The notes under the pieces: generated by a model
Databases searched by the model: none
What the model saw: only the letters and a program-made list of their open reading frames with translations
What the model was told of the DNA's origin: nothing
Translations under genes and position numbers: made by a program
NCBI RefSeq assembly: GCF_014199525.1
Contig: NZ_JACHNU010000003.1
Location: forward strand, 396,587-460,586
Length of the DNA: 64,000 bases
DNA from: Conexibacter arvalis
GTDB lineage: Bacteria; Actinomycetota; Thermoleophilia; Solirubrobacterales; Solirubrobacteraceae
Reading direction: 5' to 3'
Shown here: piece by piece, positions 38,944 through 46,566 of the stretch
Layout of the letters: each line of letters begins with the position of its first letter
Numbering within the stretch: the stretch's first letter is position 1

Positions 38944-39966
38944 ATGGGGACCCCTCGACAGCGCATCGGCATCAAGGAGGTCGCCGCAGCGGCCGGTGTC
39001 TCGGTCACCACCGTGTCGCATGCGCTCAACGGGAAGGGGCGCCTGCCGGAGGAGACGCGCGAGCGGGTCCGCCGCATCGCCGACGAGCTGGGATACCGCC
39101 CGAACGCGACCGCGCGCAACCTCGTCGTCGGCAAGACGGGACTGCTCGGGCTGGCCGTCTCCCAGCAGGGCGGAGCGCCGCTGGCGGTCACCGACTTCGC
39201 CTACTTCGCGCAGCTGATGATGGCCGCCTCGACCGAGGCGATCGCCAACGGCTACGCGCTGGTGATGGCCCCGGGCGACGCCGCCCTCAACCCGCAGGCC
39301 GGGATCGCCGTCGACGGCGCGATCATCGTCGACCCCGTCCGCGACGACGGGCTGGTCGCGCAGCTGCAGCAGGCCGGGATCGCCGTCGTGACGACCGGCC
39401 GCCTCCCCGGCGGCGACGCCCCCTCCTGCTGGGTCGACAACGACCACATAGCCGGCACGACGGAGATGCTCGACCACCTCGAGCGCCGCGGCGCACGCCG
39501 GATCGCGCTGATGACGAGCGCGCTCGACATCTCCTACTCCCACGACGTCGAGCAGGCGTACGCCGACTGGTGCGAGCGGCGCGGCGCCGAGCCGCTGCTG
39601 CGCCGCGCCGCCAGCGACCTGACCGAGCGCGCCGGCTACGCCGTCGCGAGCGAGCTGCTGTCGCTGCCCGAGCCGCCCGACGCGATCTTCTCGACCTACG
39701 ACCGGCTCGCCTTCGGCACGCTGCTGGCGGCCGAGGCGCGCGGCGTCCGGGTCCCCGACGACCTCCTGCTGGCGACGACCGCGACCGAGAGCCAGGCGCC
39801 AGACGAGGCGAGACCGTCGCTGACGACGCTCGACCTCAACCCCGAGGAGATCGGCCGCAGCGCCGCCGGGCTGCTGGTCGACCTGCTCGAGGAGCAGGAG
39901 CCGGCGCAGCGCCACGTGCTCGTCCCCCACCGCGTGATCGCGCGCGCCTCGACGGGACGCCCGTAG
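38944..39966 (+). CDS. LacI-family transcriptional regulator
   Basis: 340 residues. N-terminal LacI helix-turn-helix GIKEVAAAAGVSVTTVSHALNGKGRLPEETRERV and hinge helix (YRPNATARNLVVGKT), then a periplasmic-binding-protein-like effector domain ending LDLNPEEIGRSAAGLLVDLLE. Divergent from the ureohydrolase operon, which it presumably represses in the absence of the pathway substrate. Its own promoter overlaps an operator-like palindrome, implying autoregulation. Confidence 0.93.
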   Translation: MGTPRQRIGIKEVAAAAGVSVTTVSHALNGKGRLPEETRERVRRIADELGYRPNATARNLVVGKTGLLGLAVSQQGGAPLAVTDFAYFAQLMMAASTEAIANGYALVMAPGDAALNPQAGIAVDGAIIVDPVRDDGLVAQLQQAGIAVVTTGRLPGGDAPSCWVDNDHIAGTTEMLDHLERRGARRIALMTSALDISYSHDVEQAYADWCERRGAEPLLRRAASDLTERAGYAVASELLSLPEPPDAIFSTYDRLAFGTLLAAEARGVRVPDDLLLATTATESQAPDEARPSLTTLDLNPEEIGRSAAGLLVDLLEEQEPAQRHVLVPHRVIARASTGRP

Positions 39967-39975
39967 GCGGCGCCC

Positions 39976-40632
39976 CTACGGCGCGGCGAGGATCCCGCGC
40001 AGGACCTCCAGCGCGCGGTCGCGGTGGGCGTCGAGCTCGGCGATCAGCCGCGTCTCGTCTCTCGCCCGAACCGCCGCCATGATCCGCTCGTGCGCCTCGC
40101 TCGCCGCGTCGCGCTCGGCGGCGTCGTTGTAGTAGAGCGCGCGGTAGGACTCGGTCGCGTCCCACAGCGAGCGGATCAGCCGCAGCAGGTGCGGCTGATC
40201 GGGCGCGTCGACGATCGCGAAGTGGAAGCGGCGGTTGGCCTCCAGCTCGGCGGCGACGTCGCCTGCCCCCGCCGCGGCGACGCAGTCGCGCGCCGCCAGC
40301 TCCATCCGCTCCAGCGCCTCGGCGTCGAGCGCCGGCAGCGCATGCCGCGCCGCGCGCGCCTCCAGCAGCGCACGCAGCGCGTAGATCTCGTCGAGGTCGG
40401 CGACGCTCAGCTCGGTGACGAAGTAGCCGCGGCGCGGCAGGTAGGTCAGCTGCCCCTCCTGCTCGAGCACGCGCAGCGCCTCGCGCACCGGCACGACGCT
40501 GACGCCGATCCGCTCGGCGATGTCCTCCTGCCCGACCCGCTCGCCCGGCCGCAGCTCGCGCGCGACGATCGCCGCGCGCAGCCACTGGACCGCGTGCTCC
40601 TGCGAGGTGGAGTGACGGCGGGGGGCGCTCAC
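39976..40632 (-). CDS. GntR-family (FCD) transcriptional regulator
   Basis: 218 residues from GTG 40632. Winged helix at the N-terminus (RPGERVGQEDIAERIGVSVVPVREALRVLEQEGQL) and an FCD ligand domain (LDEIYALRALLEARAARHALP ... HERIMAAVRARD). An in-frame ATG at 40686 would add 18 residues, but that stretch (MDSIGRTRLAARSS) is the reverse translation of a dispersed hairpin element, so the downstream GTG is preferred. FCD regulators usually sense carboxylic acids; the upstream neighbour is glutaryl-CoA dehydrogenase, a plausible target together with the divergent CoA transferase. Confidence 0.87.
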   Translation of the reverse strand: MSAPRRHSTSQEHAVQWLRAAIVARELRPGERVGQEDIAERIGVSVVPVREALRVLEQEGQLTYLPRRGYFVTELSVADLDEIYALRALLEARAARHALPALDAEALERMELAARDCVAAAGAGDVAAELEANRRFHFAIVDAPDQPHLLRLIRSLWDATESYRALYYNDAAERDAASEAHERIMAAVRARDETRLIAELDAHRDRALEVLRGILAAP

Positions 40633-40644
40633 GCCCGCCTCGCT

Positions 40645-40710
40645 GGAAGAGCGAGCCGCCAGGCGAGTTCTTCCAATGGAATCCAAGACCTCTGGCCGCA
40701 GGATTTCACC
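40645..40710 (-). repeat. Dispersed two-hairpin 3'-end element, copy 1
   Basis: A 30-nt core at 40645-40674 starts GGAAGAGCGAGCCGCC and ends GTTCTTCC. It is preceded, in the direction of transcription, by a GAAATCC/GGAATCC hairpin (40679-40707). It begins at the stop codon of the glutaryl-CoA dehydrogenase gene. Core copies recur at 54149-54178 (reverse orientation) and 54252-54281. Confidence 0.75.
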
Positions 40711-41893
40711 GGAAGGCGGAGATCCCCGTCAGGGCGTTGCCGATCACGAGCGCGTGGACGTCGGCGGTGCCCTCGTAGGTGACGACCGACTCGAGGTTGT
40801 TCATGTGCCGGATCACCGGGTACTCGAGCGTGATGCCGTTGGCGCCGAGCACCTGGCGGGCGGTGCGGGCGACCTCCAGCGCGGCGTTGACGTTCGCGAG
40901 CTTGCCCATGCTGACGTGCTCGTTGCGCAGCTGGCCGGCGTCCTTCAGACGGCCGAGGTGGAGCGCCAGCAGCGTCGCCTGGTTCACCTTCGTCGCCATC
41001 TCGGCCAGTCTCTGCTGGATGATCTGGAAGGAGGCGATCGGCTTGTCGAACTGGATGCGGGTCTTGCTGTACTCGACCGCCGCCTCCAGGCAGGCGCGGG
41101 CGGCGCCGGCGGCGCCCCAGACGATCCCGTAGCGGGCCTCGTTGAGGCAGGAGAGCGGCCCGCGCAGCGAGTTGGCCTCCGGCAGGCGGGCGGAGTCGGG
41201 CAGGCGCACGTCGTCGAGCACCAGCTCGGAGGTGACCGAGGCGCGCAGCGACAGCTTCTTGTGGATCTCGGGCGCGGTGAAGCCGGGCGTCCCTCTCGGC
41301 ACGAGGAAGCCGCGAACGCCCTCGTCGGTCTGCGCCCAGACGACGGCGACGTCGGAGATCGAGCCGTTCGTGATCCACATCTTCTGGCCGTTGAGGACCC
41401 ACTCGTCGCCGTCGCGTCTGGCGCGCGTGCGCATCGAGCCGGGGTCGGAGCCGGCGTCGGGCTCGGTCAGGCCGAAGCAGCCGATCGCCTCGCCCTTTGC
41501 CATCCGCGGCAGCCACTCCTGCTTCTGCTCCTCCGAGCCCCAGCGCCAGATCGCGAACATCGCCAGCGAGCCCTGGACCGAGACGAGCGAGCGGACGCCC
41601 GAGTCGCCGGCCTCCAGCTCCATGCACGCGAGGCCGTAGGCGGTCGCCGACGCGCCGGCGCAGCCGTAGCCGGTCAGGTGCATGCCGAGCACGTTGAGGT
41701 CGCCGAGCTCGTTGGCGAGCTCGCGCGGGATCCGCGCCTCCTCGAACCACTCGCCGACGTTCGGCACGACCTCTCTGGCGACGAACTGGCGGACGGTGTC
41801 GCGGATCAGCCGCTCCTCGTCGGACAGCAGGCTGTCGATGTTGAGGAAGTCGTTCGGGCGCAGGGCCGGTGCGGCGGTCGTCGAGGCGGTCAT
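40706..41893 (-). CDS. gcdH: Glutaryl-CoA dehydrogenase
   Basis: 395 residues; FAD-dependent acyl-CoA dehydrogenase that oxidises and decarboxylates glutaryl-CoA to crotonyl-CoA. Visible: GCFGLTEPDAGSDPGSMRTRA (FAD/substrate loop), KMWITNGSISDVAVVWA, SKTRIQFDKPIASFQIIQ, and the C-terminal NGITLEYPVIRHMNNLESV with catalytic Glu in VTYEGTADVHALVIG, a combination typical of GCDH. ATG 41893 has GGAGGAG about 6 nt upstream; the longer frame is unsupported. Divergent from a CaiB-type CoA transferase, as in known glutarate-utilising gene pairs. Confidence 0.92.
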   Translation of the reverse strand: MTASTTAAPALRPNDFLNIDSLLSDEERLIRDTVRQFVAREVVPNVGEWFEEARIPRELANELGDLNVLGMHLTGYGCAGASATAYGLACMELEAGDSGVRSLVSVQGSLAMFAIWRWGSEEQKQEWLPRMAKGEAIGCFGLTEPDAGSDPGSMRTRARRDGDEWVLNGQKMWITNGSISDVAVVWAQTDEGVRGFLVPRGTPGFTAPEIHKKLSLRASVTSELVLDDVRLPDSARLPEANSLRGPLSCLNEARYGIVWGAAGAARACLEAAVEYSKTRIQFDKPIASFQIIQQRLAEMATKVNQATLLALHLGRLKDAGQLRNEHVSMGKLANVNAALEVARTARQVLGANGITLEYPVIRHMNNLESVVTYEGTADVHALVIGNALTGISAFR

Positions 41894-41972
41894 GGTCTCC
41901 TCCGGTGCGGTGGCGAGGCGGCGGTGCGGGCGGTCCGCGGGGCGGTGCGGCACCTCCGCTGAGCGGGAATCT

Positions 41973-41980
41973 TATAAAAT
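41973..41980 (+). promoter_or_regulatory. -10 region of the CoA-transferase gene
   Basis: TATAAAAT, a rare AT-only run here, ends 6 nt before the ATG at 41987, with no ribosome site between. The transcript is probably leaderless. The surrounding AATCTTATAAAATCT is partly palindromic and could be a GntR operator. Confidence 0.5.
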
Positions 41981-41986
41981 CTAATC

Positions 41987-43219
41987 ATGGACGTGGAGAG
42001 AGTGACCCCTGATGACGCCGCGACGCCCGCCGCGCTCGGCGACCTGCTCGTGCTCGACTTCTCGCGCGTGCTCGCCGGCCCGCTCGCGACGATGCTGCTC
42101 GCCGACCACGGCGCCACCGTCGTCAAGGTCGAGCGCCCGGGCGCCGGCGACGACACGCGGGCCTGGGGACCGCCCCGCGACGCCGCCGGCGTCGCGACCT
42201 ACTACCTCTCCGTCAACCGCAACAAGCGCTCGCTCGCGCTCGACCTGAGAGATCCCGCCGACCTCGCGCTCGCACGCGAGCTGGCGGCCCGAGCCGACGT
42301 CGTGGTCGAGAACTTCCGCCCGGGCGTGATGGCGCGGCTCGGCCTCGACCACGCGACGCTCGCGGCCGCCAACCCCGGCCTCGTCTACGCGACGATCACC
42401 GGCTTCGGCTCCTCCGGCGCCGGCGCCGCGATGCCCGGCTACGACCTGCTCGTGCAGGCGGTCGGCGGCCTGATGTCGATCACCGGCCCGGCCGACGGCG
42501 ACCCGCAGAAGGCCGGCGTCGCGCTGGTCGACGTGATCTGCGGCCTCTTCGCCGCGAACGGGATCCTCGCCGCGCTGCGCCATCGCACCGCGACCGGCGA
42601 GGGCCAGCTGGTCGAGGTCGACCTGCTCTCCTCGCTGCTCGCCGCGCTCGTCAACCAGGCCTCCGCGTACACCGCGGGCGGCGTCGTCGCCGGCCGCATG
42701 GGCAACGCCCACCCGAGCATCGCGCCGTACGAGCTGTTCTCCGCCGGCGCGGGCACGCAGCTGGTGCTCGCCGTCGGGAACGACCGCCAGTTCGGCAAGC
42801 TCTGCGAGCTGATCGGCGCGCCCGAGCTGGCCGCCGACGAGCGCTTCGCGACCAACCCGGCGCGGGTCGCCGCGCGCGCCGAGCTGCGGGCGCTGCTGGA
42901 GCAGCGGCTCGCCGCCGCGCCCGCCGCGGAGTGGGCCGAGCGGCTGCTCGCCGCCGGCGTCCCGGCCGGCGAGGTCAACGACCTCGCGGGCGCCTTCGCA
43001 CTCGCGCAGCGCCTCGGCCTCGAGCCGGTCGCCGAGCTGGAGCCGCTGCCGACCGCCGTCGAGGCCGCCGCGACCGCCGGCGCCGCCCCGCCCGCCCCGA
43101 CGCGCGTCGCCCGCAACCCGGTTCGCATGTCGGCGACCCCGCCCCGCCACGCCACCGCCCCGCCCCCGCTCGGCGAGCTCTCCCCCGCCGACGCCCGCGC
43201 CCTCTTCGGCCTCGCCTGA
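41987..43219 (+). CDS. CaiB/BaiF-type (family III) CoA transferase
   Basis: 410 residues. N-terminal LVLDFSRVLAGPLATMLLADHGATVVKVERPGAGDDTR and RNKRSLALDL, then ADVVVENFRPGVMARLGLD with the catalytic Asp region of family III transferases (VENFRPG), GYDLLVQAVGGLMSITG and a C-terminal AGVPAGEVNDLAGAF. Divergent from gcdH: together they could activate glutarate to glutaryl-CoA and then oxidise it. The C-terminus carries a low-complexity Ala/Pro stretch (about residues 360-395). Substrate assignment rests on context. Confidence 0.88.
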   Translation: MDVERVTPDDAATPAALGDLLVLDFSRVLAGPLATMLLADHGATVVKVERPGAGDDTRAWGPPRDAAGVATYYLSVNRNKRSLALDLRDPADLALARELAARADVVVENFRPGVMARLGLDHATLAAANPGLVYATITGFGSSGAGAAMPGYDLLVQAVGGLMSITGPADGDPQKAGVALVDVICGLFAANGILAALRHRTATGEGQLVEVDLLSSLLAALVNQASAYTAGGVVAGRMGNAHPSIAPYELFSAGAGTQLVLAVGNDRQFGKLCELIGAPELAADERFATNPARVAARAELRALLEQRLAAAPAAEWAERLLAAGVPAGEVNDLAGAFALAQRLGLEPVAELEPLPTAVEAAATAGAAPPAPTRVARNPVRMSATPPRHATAPPPLGELSPADARALFGLA

Positions 43220-43233
43220 CGCCCCGCCGGCAC

Positions 43234-43288
43234 GGGGAGGAGTGGCGCTGTGGGGGTGATATGCGCCCCCAGAGCGCCACTCCTCCCC
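43234..43288. terminator. Long bidirectional terminator hairpin
   Basis: Perfect 16-bp stem GGGGAGGAGTGGCGCT / AGCGCCACTCCTCCCC (43234-43249 and 43273-43288), with an inner GGGGG/CCCCC extension. It lies 14 nt after the CoA-transferase stop, between convergent genes. Confidence 0.75.
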
Positions 43289-43297
43289 CTTGAACGC

Positions 43298-43327
43298 CGA
43301 GAGCCCCGGCGCGGGCCGGGGCTCTCG
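43298..43327. terminator. Second terminator hairpin before the FAD oxidoreductase gene end
   Basis: Perfect 12-bp stem CGAGAGCCCCGG / CCGGGGCTCTCG with a 6-nt loop, 25 nt past the convergent oxidoreductase stop. Confidence 0.7.
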
Positions 43328-43352
43328 AGCGAAGCAGCGGTGCGGCGCGGCG

Positions 43353-44915
43353 CTACGAGGACTTGGCCGCCTGCTCGCGGTCGTTCTCGGGCGGGGCGTC
43401 CTTGTACGGGTAGGGGTTGGCCGCGTTGCGGTCGCCCTGGCCGCCGATCTTGCCGGCCGAGGAGGCGGCATCCTCCTCGTGGTACTCGGCCTCGGCGTTG
43501 ACGGCCCAGATGTCGTGGTCGGTGCCGTCGACGAGGTTGTCGACGGCGCGCATCGCCGTCAGCATCGAGTGGTCGGAGTTGTTGTAGCGGTGGAGGCCGT
43601 TGCGGCCGACCTGCACGAGGTTCGGCGTCTGCGCCAGCCACTGCTTGACGACCTCGAGGTTTCTCGCGTACTCCTCGTCGTAGACCGGATAGGCCTTGTG
43701 GACGCGGGTCGCGAAGCCCATCGTCACCTTCGACGGGTCGCCGAGGCCCATCTGGCCCAGCTCGCGCTTGGCCATCTCGACGAGGTCCTCGTCCTTCATG
43801 TTCCAGAGCGAGTCGCCCTCGAAGCAGAAGTACTCCATGCCGATCGACGCCTCGTTCTCGTTCGGCACCATCCACGGGCTCCACGAGCGGAAGTTCTGGA
43901 TGCGGCCGACTCTCACGCCCGGCTCGTGGATGTAGATCCAGTTGTCGGGGAAGAGGTCTCTGCCGTCGATCACGAGCGAGACGGTGAGGAAGTCGCGGTA
44001 GCGCAGGTTGCGACCGGCGTCGCGGACCTCGGCGGGCGCCTCGGGGTCGGTGATTCTCGTCGTCGTGCCGAGCGGCAGCGAGGAGATGATCGCCGTCGCC
44101 TCGATCGTCTCGCCGCCGGCGATCACGCCGGTCGCGACGCCGTCTCTGATGACGATTCTGGTGACGGGCGCGTTCATCCGCACCTCGCCGCCGTGCGCCT
44201 CGATCTCGGCGACCATTCTCTCCCACATCTGGCCGGGGCCGAATCTGGGGTAGTGGAACTCGCCGATCAGCGATCTGATCTCGTTGCCCTTGTTGCCGAA
44301 GAAGGCGGCCTTCGCGGCGGAGAAGAACGACAGGCCCTTGATCCGCTGGGCGGCCCAGTCGGCGCGCAGCTCGGAGGTCGGCACGCCCCACACCTTCTCG
44401 GTGTAGGTCTTGAAGAACTGGGTGAACAGCCATCTGCCGAAGCGGTTGGAGACCCACTGCTCGAAGGTCTCCTCCCTCTGCGGGCGGACCTTCGTCTTGA
44501 CCGCCGCGTAGAGGTAGGAGAAGCCGGCCCGCATCAGGTCGACCGGACCGAGCTTCTTGATCACGTCCATGCCCTCCAGCGGGTACTGGAGGAACTTGCG
44601 GCGCCAGTAGATGCGCGACTGGCGCGGACGCAGCAGGAACTCGCCTCTCATGATCTCCAGCCAGAGGTCGTCGACCTCTCTGACCTTCGTGAAGAAGCGA
44701 TGACCGCCGAGGTCGAAGCGATACTCGCCGCCGTCGGGCGATCTGCGCACCTCGGTGCGGGCGATGCCGCCGACCTGGTCGGTGGCCTCGAGGACGATCA
44801 CCGGCTCGCCGCGCTTGGCGAGCAGGTAGCCGGCCGTCAGTCCGGCCGGGCCGCCGCCGAGCACGACGTACGGGCGGCTGTCCTTGGGAGCGGGGACGGT
44901 CTCGTTCTCAGTCAT
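43353..44915 (-). CDS. FAD/NAD(P)-dependent oxidoreductase (amine-oxidase/UDP-galactopyranose-mutase-like)
   Basis: 520 residues. N-terminal Rossmann FAD motif VVLGGGPAGLTAGYLLAKRG followed by VIVLEATDQVGGIARTE, then FDLGGHRFFTK as in UDP-galactopyranose mutase-like and protoporphyrinogen-oxidase-like proteins; later EKVWGVPTSELRADWAAQRIKGLS and NLVQVGRNGLHRYNNSDHSMLTAM. No membrane segment. It ends a run of envelope genes, 33 nt after a membrane glycosyltransferase stop, so a role in polysaccharide precursor modification is plausible. The exact reaction is not readable. Confidence 0.82.
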   Translation of the reverse strand: MTENETVPAPKDSRPYVVLGGGPAGLTAGYLLAKRGEPVIVLEATDQVGGIARTEVRRSPDGGEYRFDLGGHRFFTKVREVDDLWLEIMRGEFLLRPRQSRIYWRRKFLQYPLEGMDVIKKLGPVDLMRAGFSYLYAAVKTKVRPQREETFEQWVSNRFGRWLFTQFFKTYTEKVWGVPTSELRADWAAQRIKGLSFFSAAKAAFFGNKGNEIRSLIGEFHYPRFGPGQMWERMVAEIEAHGGEVRMNAPVTRIVIRDGVATGVIAGGETIEATAIISSLPLGTTTRITDPEAPAEVRDAGRNLRYRDFLTVSLVIDGRDLFPDNWIYIHEPGVRVGRIQNFRSWSPWMVPNENEASIGMEYFCFEGDSLWNMKDEDLVEMAKRELGQMGLGDPSKVTMGFATRVHKAYPVYDEEYARNLEVVKQWLAQTPNLVQVGRNGLHRYNNSDHSMLTAMRAVDNLVDGTDHDIWAVNAEAEYHEEDAASSAGKIGGQGDRNAANPYPYKDAPPENDREQAAKSS

Positions 44916-44948
44916 ATCCGATCGTTCGTCTGCGCCGGGGTGAGCGCG

Positions 44949-46553
44949 TCAGGGGGCTTGTGTCATCGGCGTGTCGCGGACCTTCTCGTAGAGGATCCCG
45001 ACGTTGCCGACCGTCGAGGCTCCCCGGTAGAACTGCGGCGCCACGGTGATCTGTCTGAACGTGCCGCCCGGCCCCGACTGCTCCTGAAGGATCGCACCGA
45101 ACTGCGCCGAGCGGCGCCGGGCGAGCTGGGTCCACGGCGCCGACCAGTTCTCGACCCCCTCGGTCAGCGGACGCATCAGCAGGACCTTCTGGCCCGGTTC
45201 GAGGGCGTCGAGCAGCGGCGGCAGGACGTCGCGCGGCTGCGCGGCCTCGTACCTGTCCATCGCGTCGACCCAGTCCATGTGGCGCGGATCGTCGACCGGC
45301 CCGGCCGTGTCGGCGTATCTCAGCCCGGCCGGCAGGTAGTACCACGCCAGCGGCGTCTGCTCCGGCTGCCCGACGACGACCAGGTCGCCCGGTCTCATCT
45401 GCGAGCCGGCCTCGGCGCCGATGTCGCGGACGTTGCTCTTGTAGCCGTCGACGAACGGTCTCGGGTTTATCCAGAACATCACGAGCACCGCGAGGGCCGC
45501 GACGCCGAGCCAGCGCGCGCGGGCGAGGCCGAGCGCGGTCAGCAGCAGCAGCGGAGCGAGCGCGACGGCGAAGTAGCGCGACACCCACGCCGGCGTTATC
45601 TGCGACAGGATCCACGCTATCGCGAGCGTCACGAACGGGATCGCGATCAGCACCCAGATCGACAGCCGCTCGGGATCGCGCTTCTGCTTGCGCGCCTGCA
45701 GGACCTGCGCGAGGCCGAAGCCGCCGCACAGCAGCATCACGATGCTGGCGCGGTCGCCGCCCATCAGGTCGCGCGAGATCTGGATCGGCGCGCCGAAGCG
45801 GGGCGCTCTGCCCCACGGCGCCGCCGTGTGGCCGGCCTGGAACAGCAGCGTCGGGAGCCACGGCAGGAACAGCACGGCCGGGATGCCGAAGCCGATCAGC
45901 CCGTCGATCGCCAGCGGCTTGCGCTCGTCGCTTCTCCACCACAGCAGCAGCAGCGCGGCGAAGGCGCCGAGGCCGTAGAAGATGCCCCAGTTGTGCGTGT
46001 AGAGCATCAGCGCCTGGAAGATGCCGAACAGCACGATCCAGCGGCGCCCGCGGCGGTAGACGAACGCGTGCAGGAAGCAGGCGGTGGCGAGCAGCGCCAG
46101 CAGCCCCATCAGCGAGTACATCCGCGCTTCCTCGCCGTAGGAGGTGAGGAAGGGGTTGAGCGCGCAGAGCGTCGCGCCGATGAAGCCGGCGCGCTTGCCC
46201 CAGAGGCTCCAGCCGGCCCACATCGCGCCCGGGATCGTCAGCAGCGAGAAGAGCAGCGAGAACCAGTGGACGGCCGTCTCGGTGCGGCCGAAGGCCTGCA
46301 TCCAGAGGTGGAGGCCCATGTAGTAGAGCGGCGGCGAGCCGTCCTCTCTCAAGACCCCCGGGATGTCCATCAGCGGGTGCGAGGCGATGCCGACCGACAG
46401 CCCTTCGTCCATCCAGAAGGAGCCGGATATCGCGCGCGTGCGGACGTACGCCGACAGCGCGAGCAGCGCGATCAGCGTGACCGCCGCCAGCACGGCGTCC
46501 GGGGCGCGCAGTTCGATTCTGCGCTGCGAGCGGGGGACTGCTACCGAGGCCAT
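44949..46553 (-). CDS. GT39/GT-C-type membrane glycosyltransferase
   Basis: 534 residues. First membrane helix near residue 25, then an extracytoplasmic loop with the GT-C acidic motif SGSFWMDEGLSVG (DE at about 49), SPPLYYMGLHLWM, and about 10 further helices, followed by a soluble C-terminal domain (from about residue 390). The arrangement matches dolichyl/decaprenyl-phosphate-sugar-dependent mannosyltransferases (PMT_2). Likely adds a sugar to an exported glycan or protein. 13 nt separate its start from the stop of the next membrane protein in the operon. Confidence 0.82.
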   Translation of the reverse strand: MASVAVPRSQRRIELRAPDAVLAAVTLIALLALSAYVRTRAISGSFWMDEGLSVGIASHPLMDIPGVLREDGSPPLYYMGLHLWMQAFGRTETAVHWFSLLFSLLTIPGAMWAGWSLWGKRAGFIGATLCALNPFLTSYGEEARMYSLMGLLALLATACFLHAFVYRRGRRWIVLFGIFQALMLYTHNWGIFYGLGAFAALLLLWWRSDERKPLAIDGLIGFGIPAVLFLPWLPTLLFQAGHTAAPWGRAPRFGAPIQISRDLMGGDRASIVMLLCGGFGLAQVLQARKQKRDPERLSIWVLIAIPFVTLAIAWILSQITPAWVSRYFAVALAPLLLLTALGLARARWLGVAALAVLVMFWINPRPFVDGYKSNVRDIGAEAGSQMRPGDLVVVGQPEQTPLAWYYLPAGLRYADTAGPVDDPRHMDWVDAMDRYEAAQPRDVLPPLLDALEPGQKVLLMRPLTEGVENWSAPWTQLARRRSAQFGAILQEQSGPGGTFRQITVAPQFYRGASTVGNVGILYEKVRDTPMTQAP

Positions 46554-46566
46554 CGGCGAGAAGAGG

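Noticed and set aside
40633..40686. ATG 40686 as the GntR start
   Set aside because: The added residues are encoded by a dispersed hairpin element; GTG 40632 gives a normal family N-terminus.
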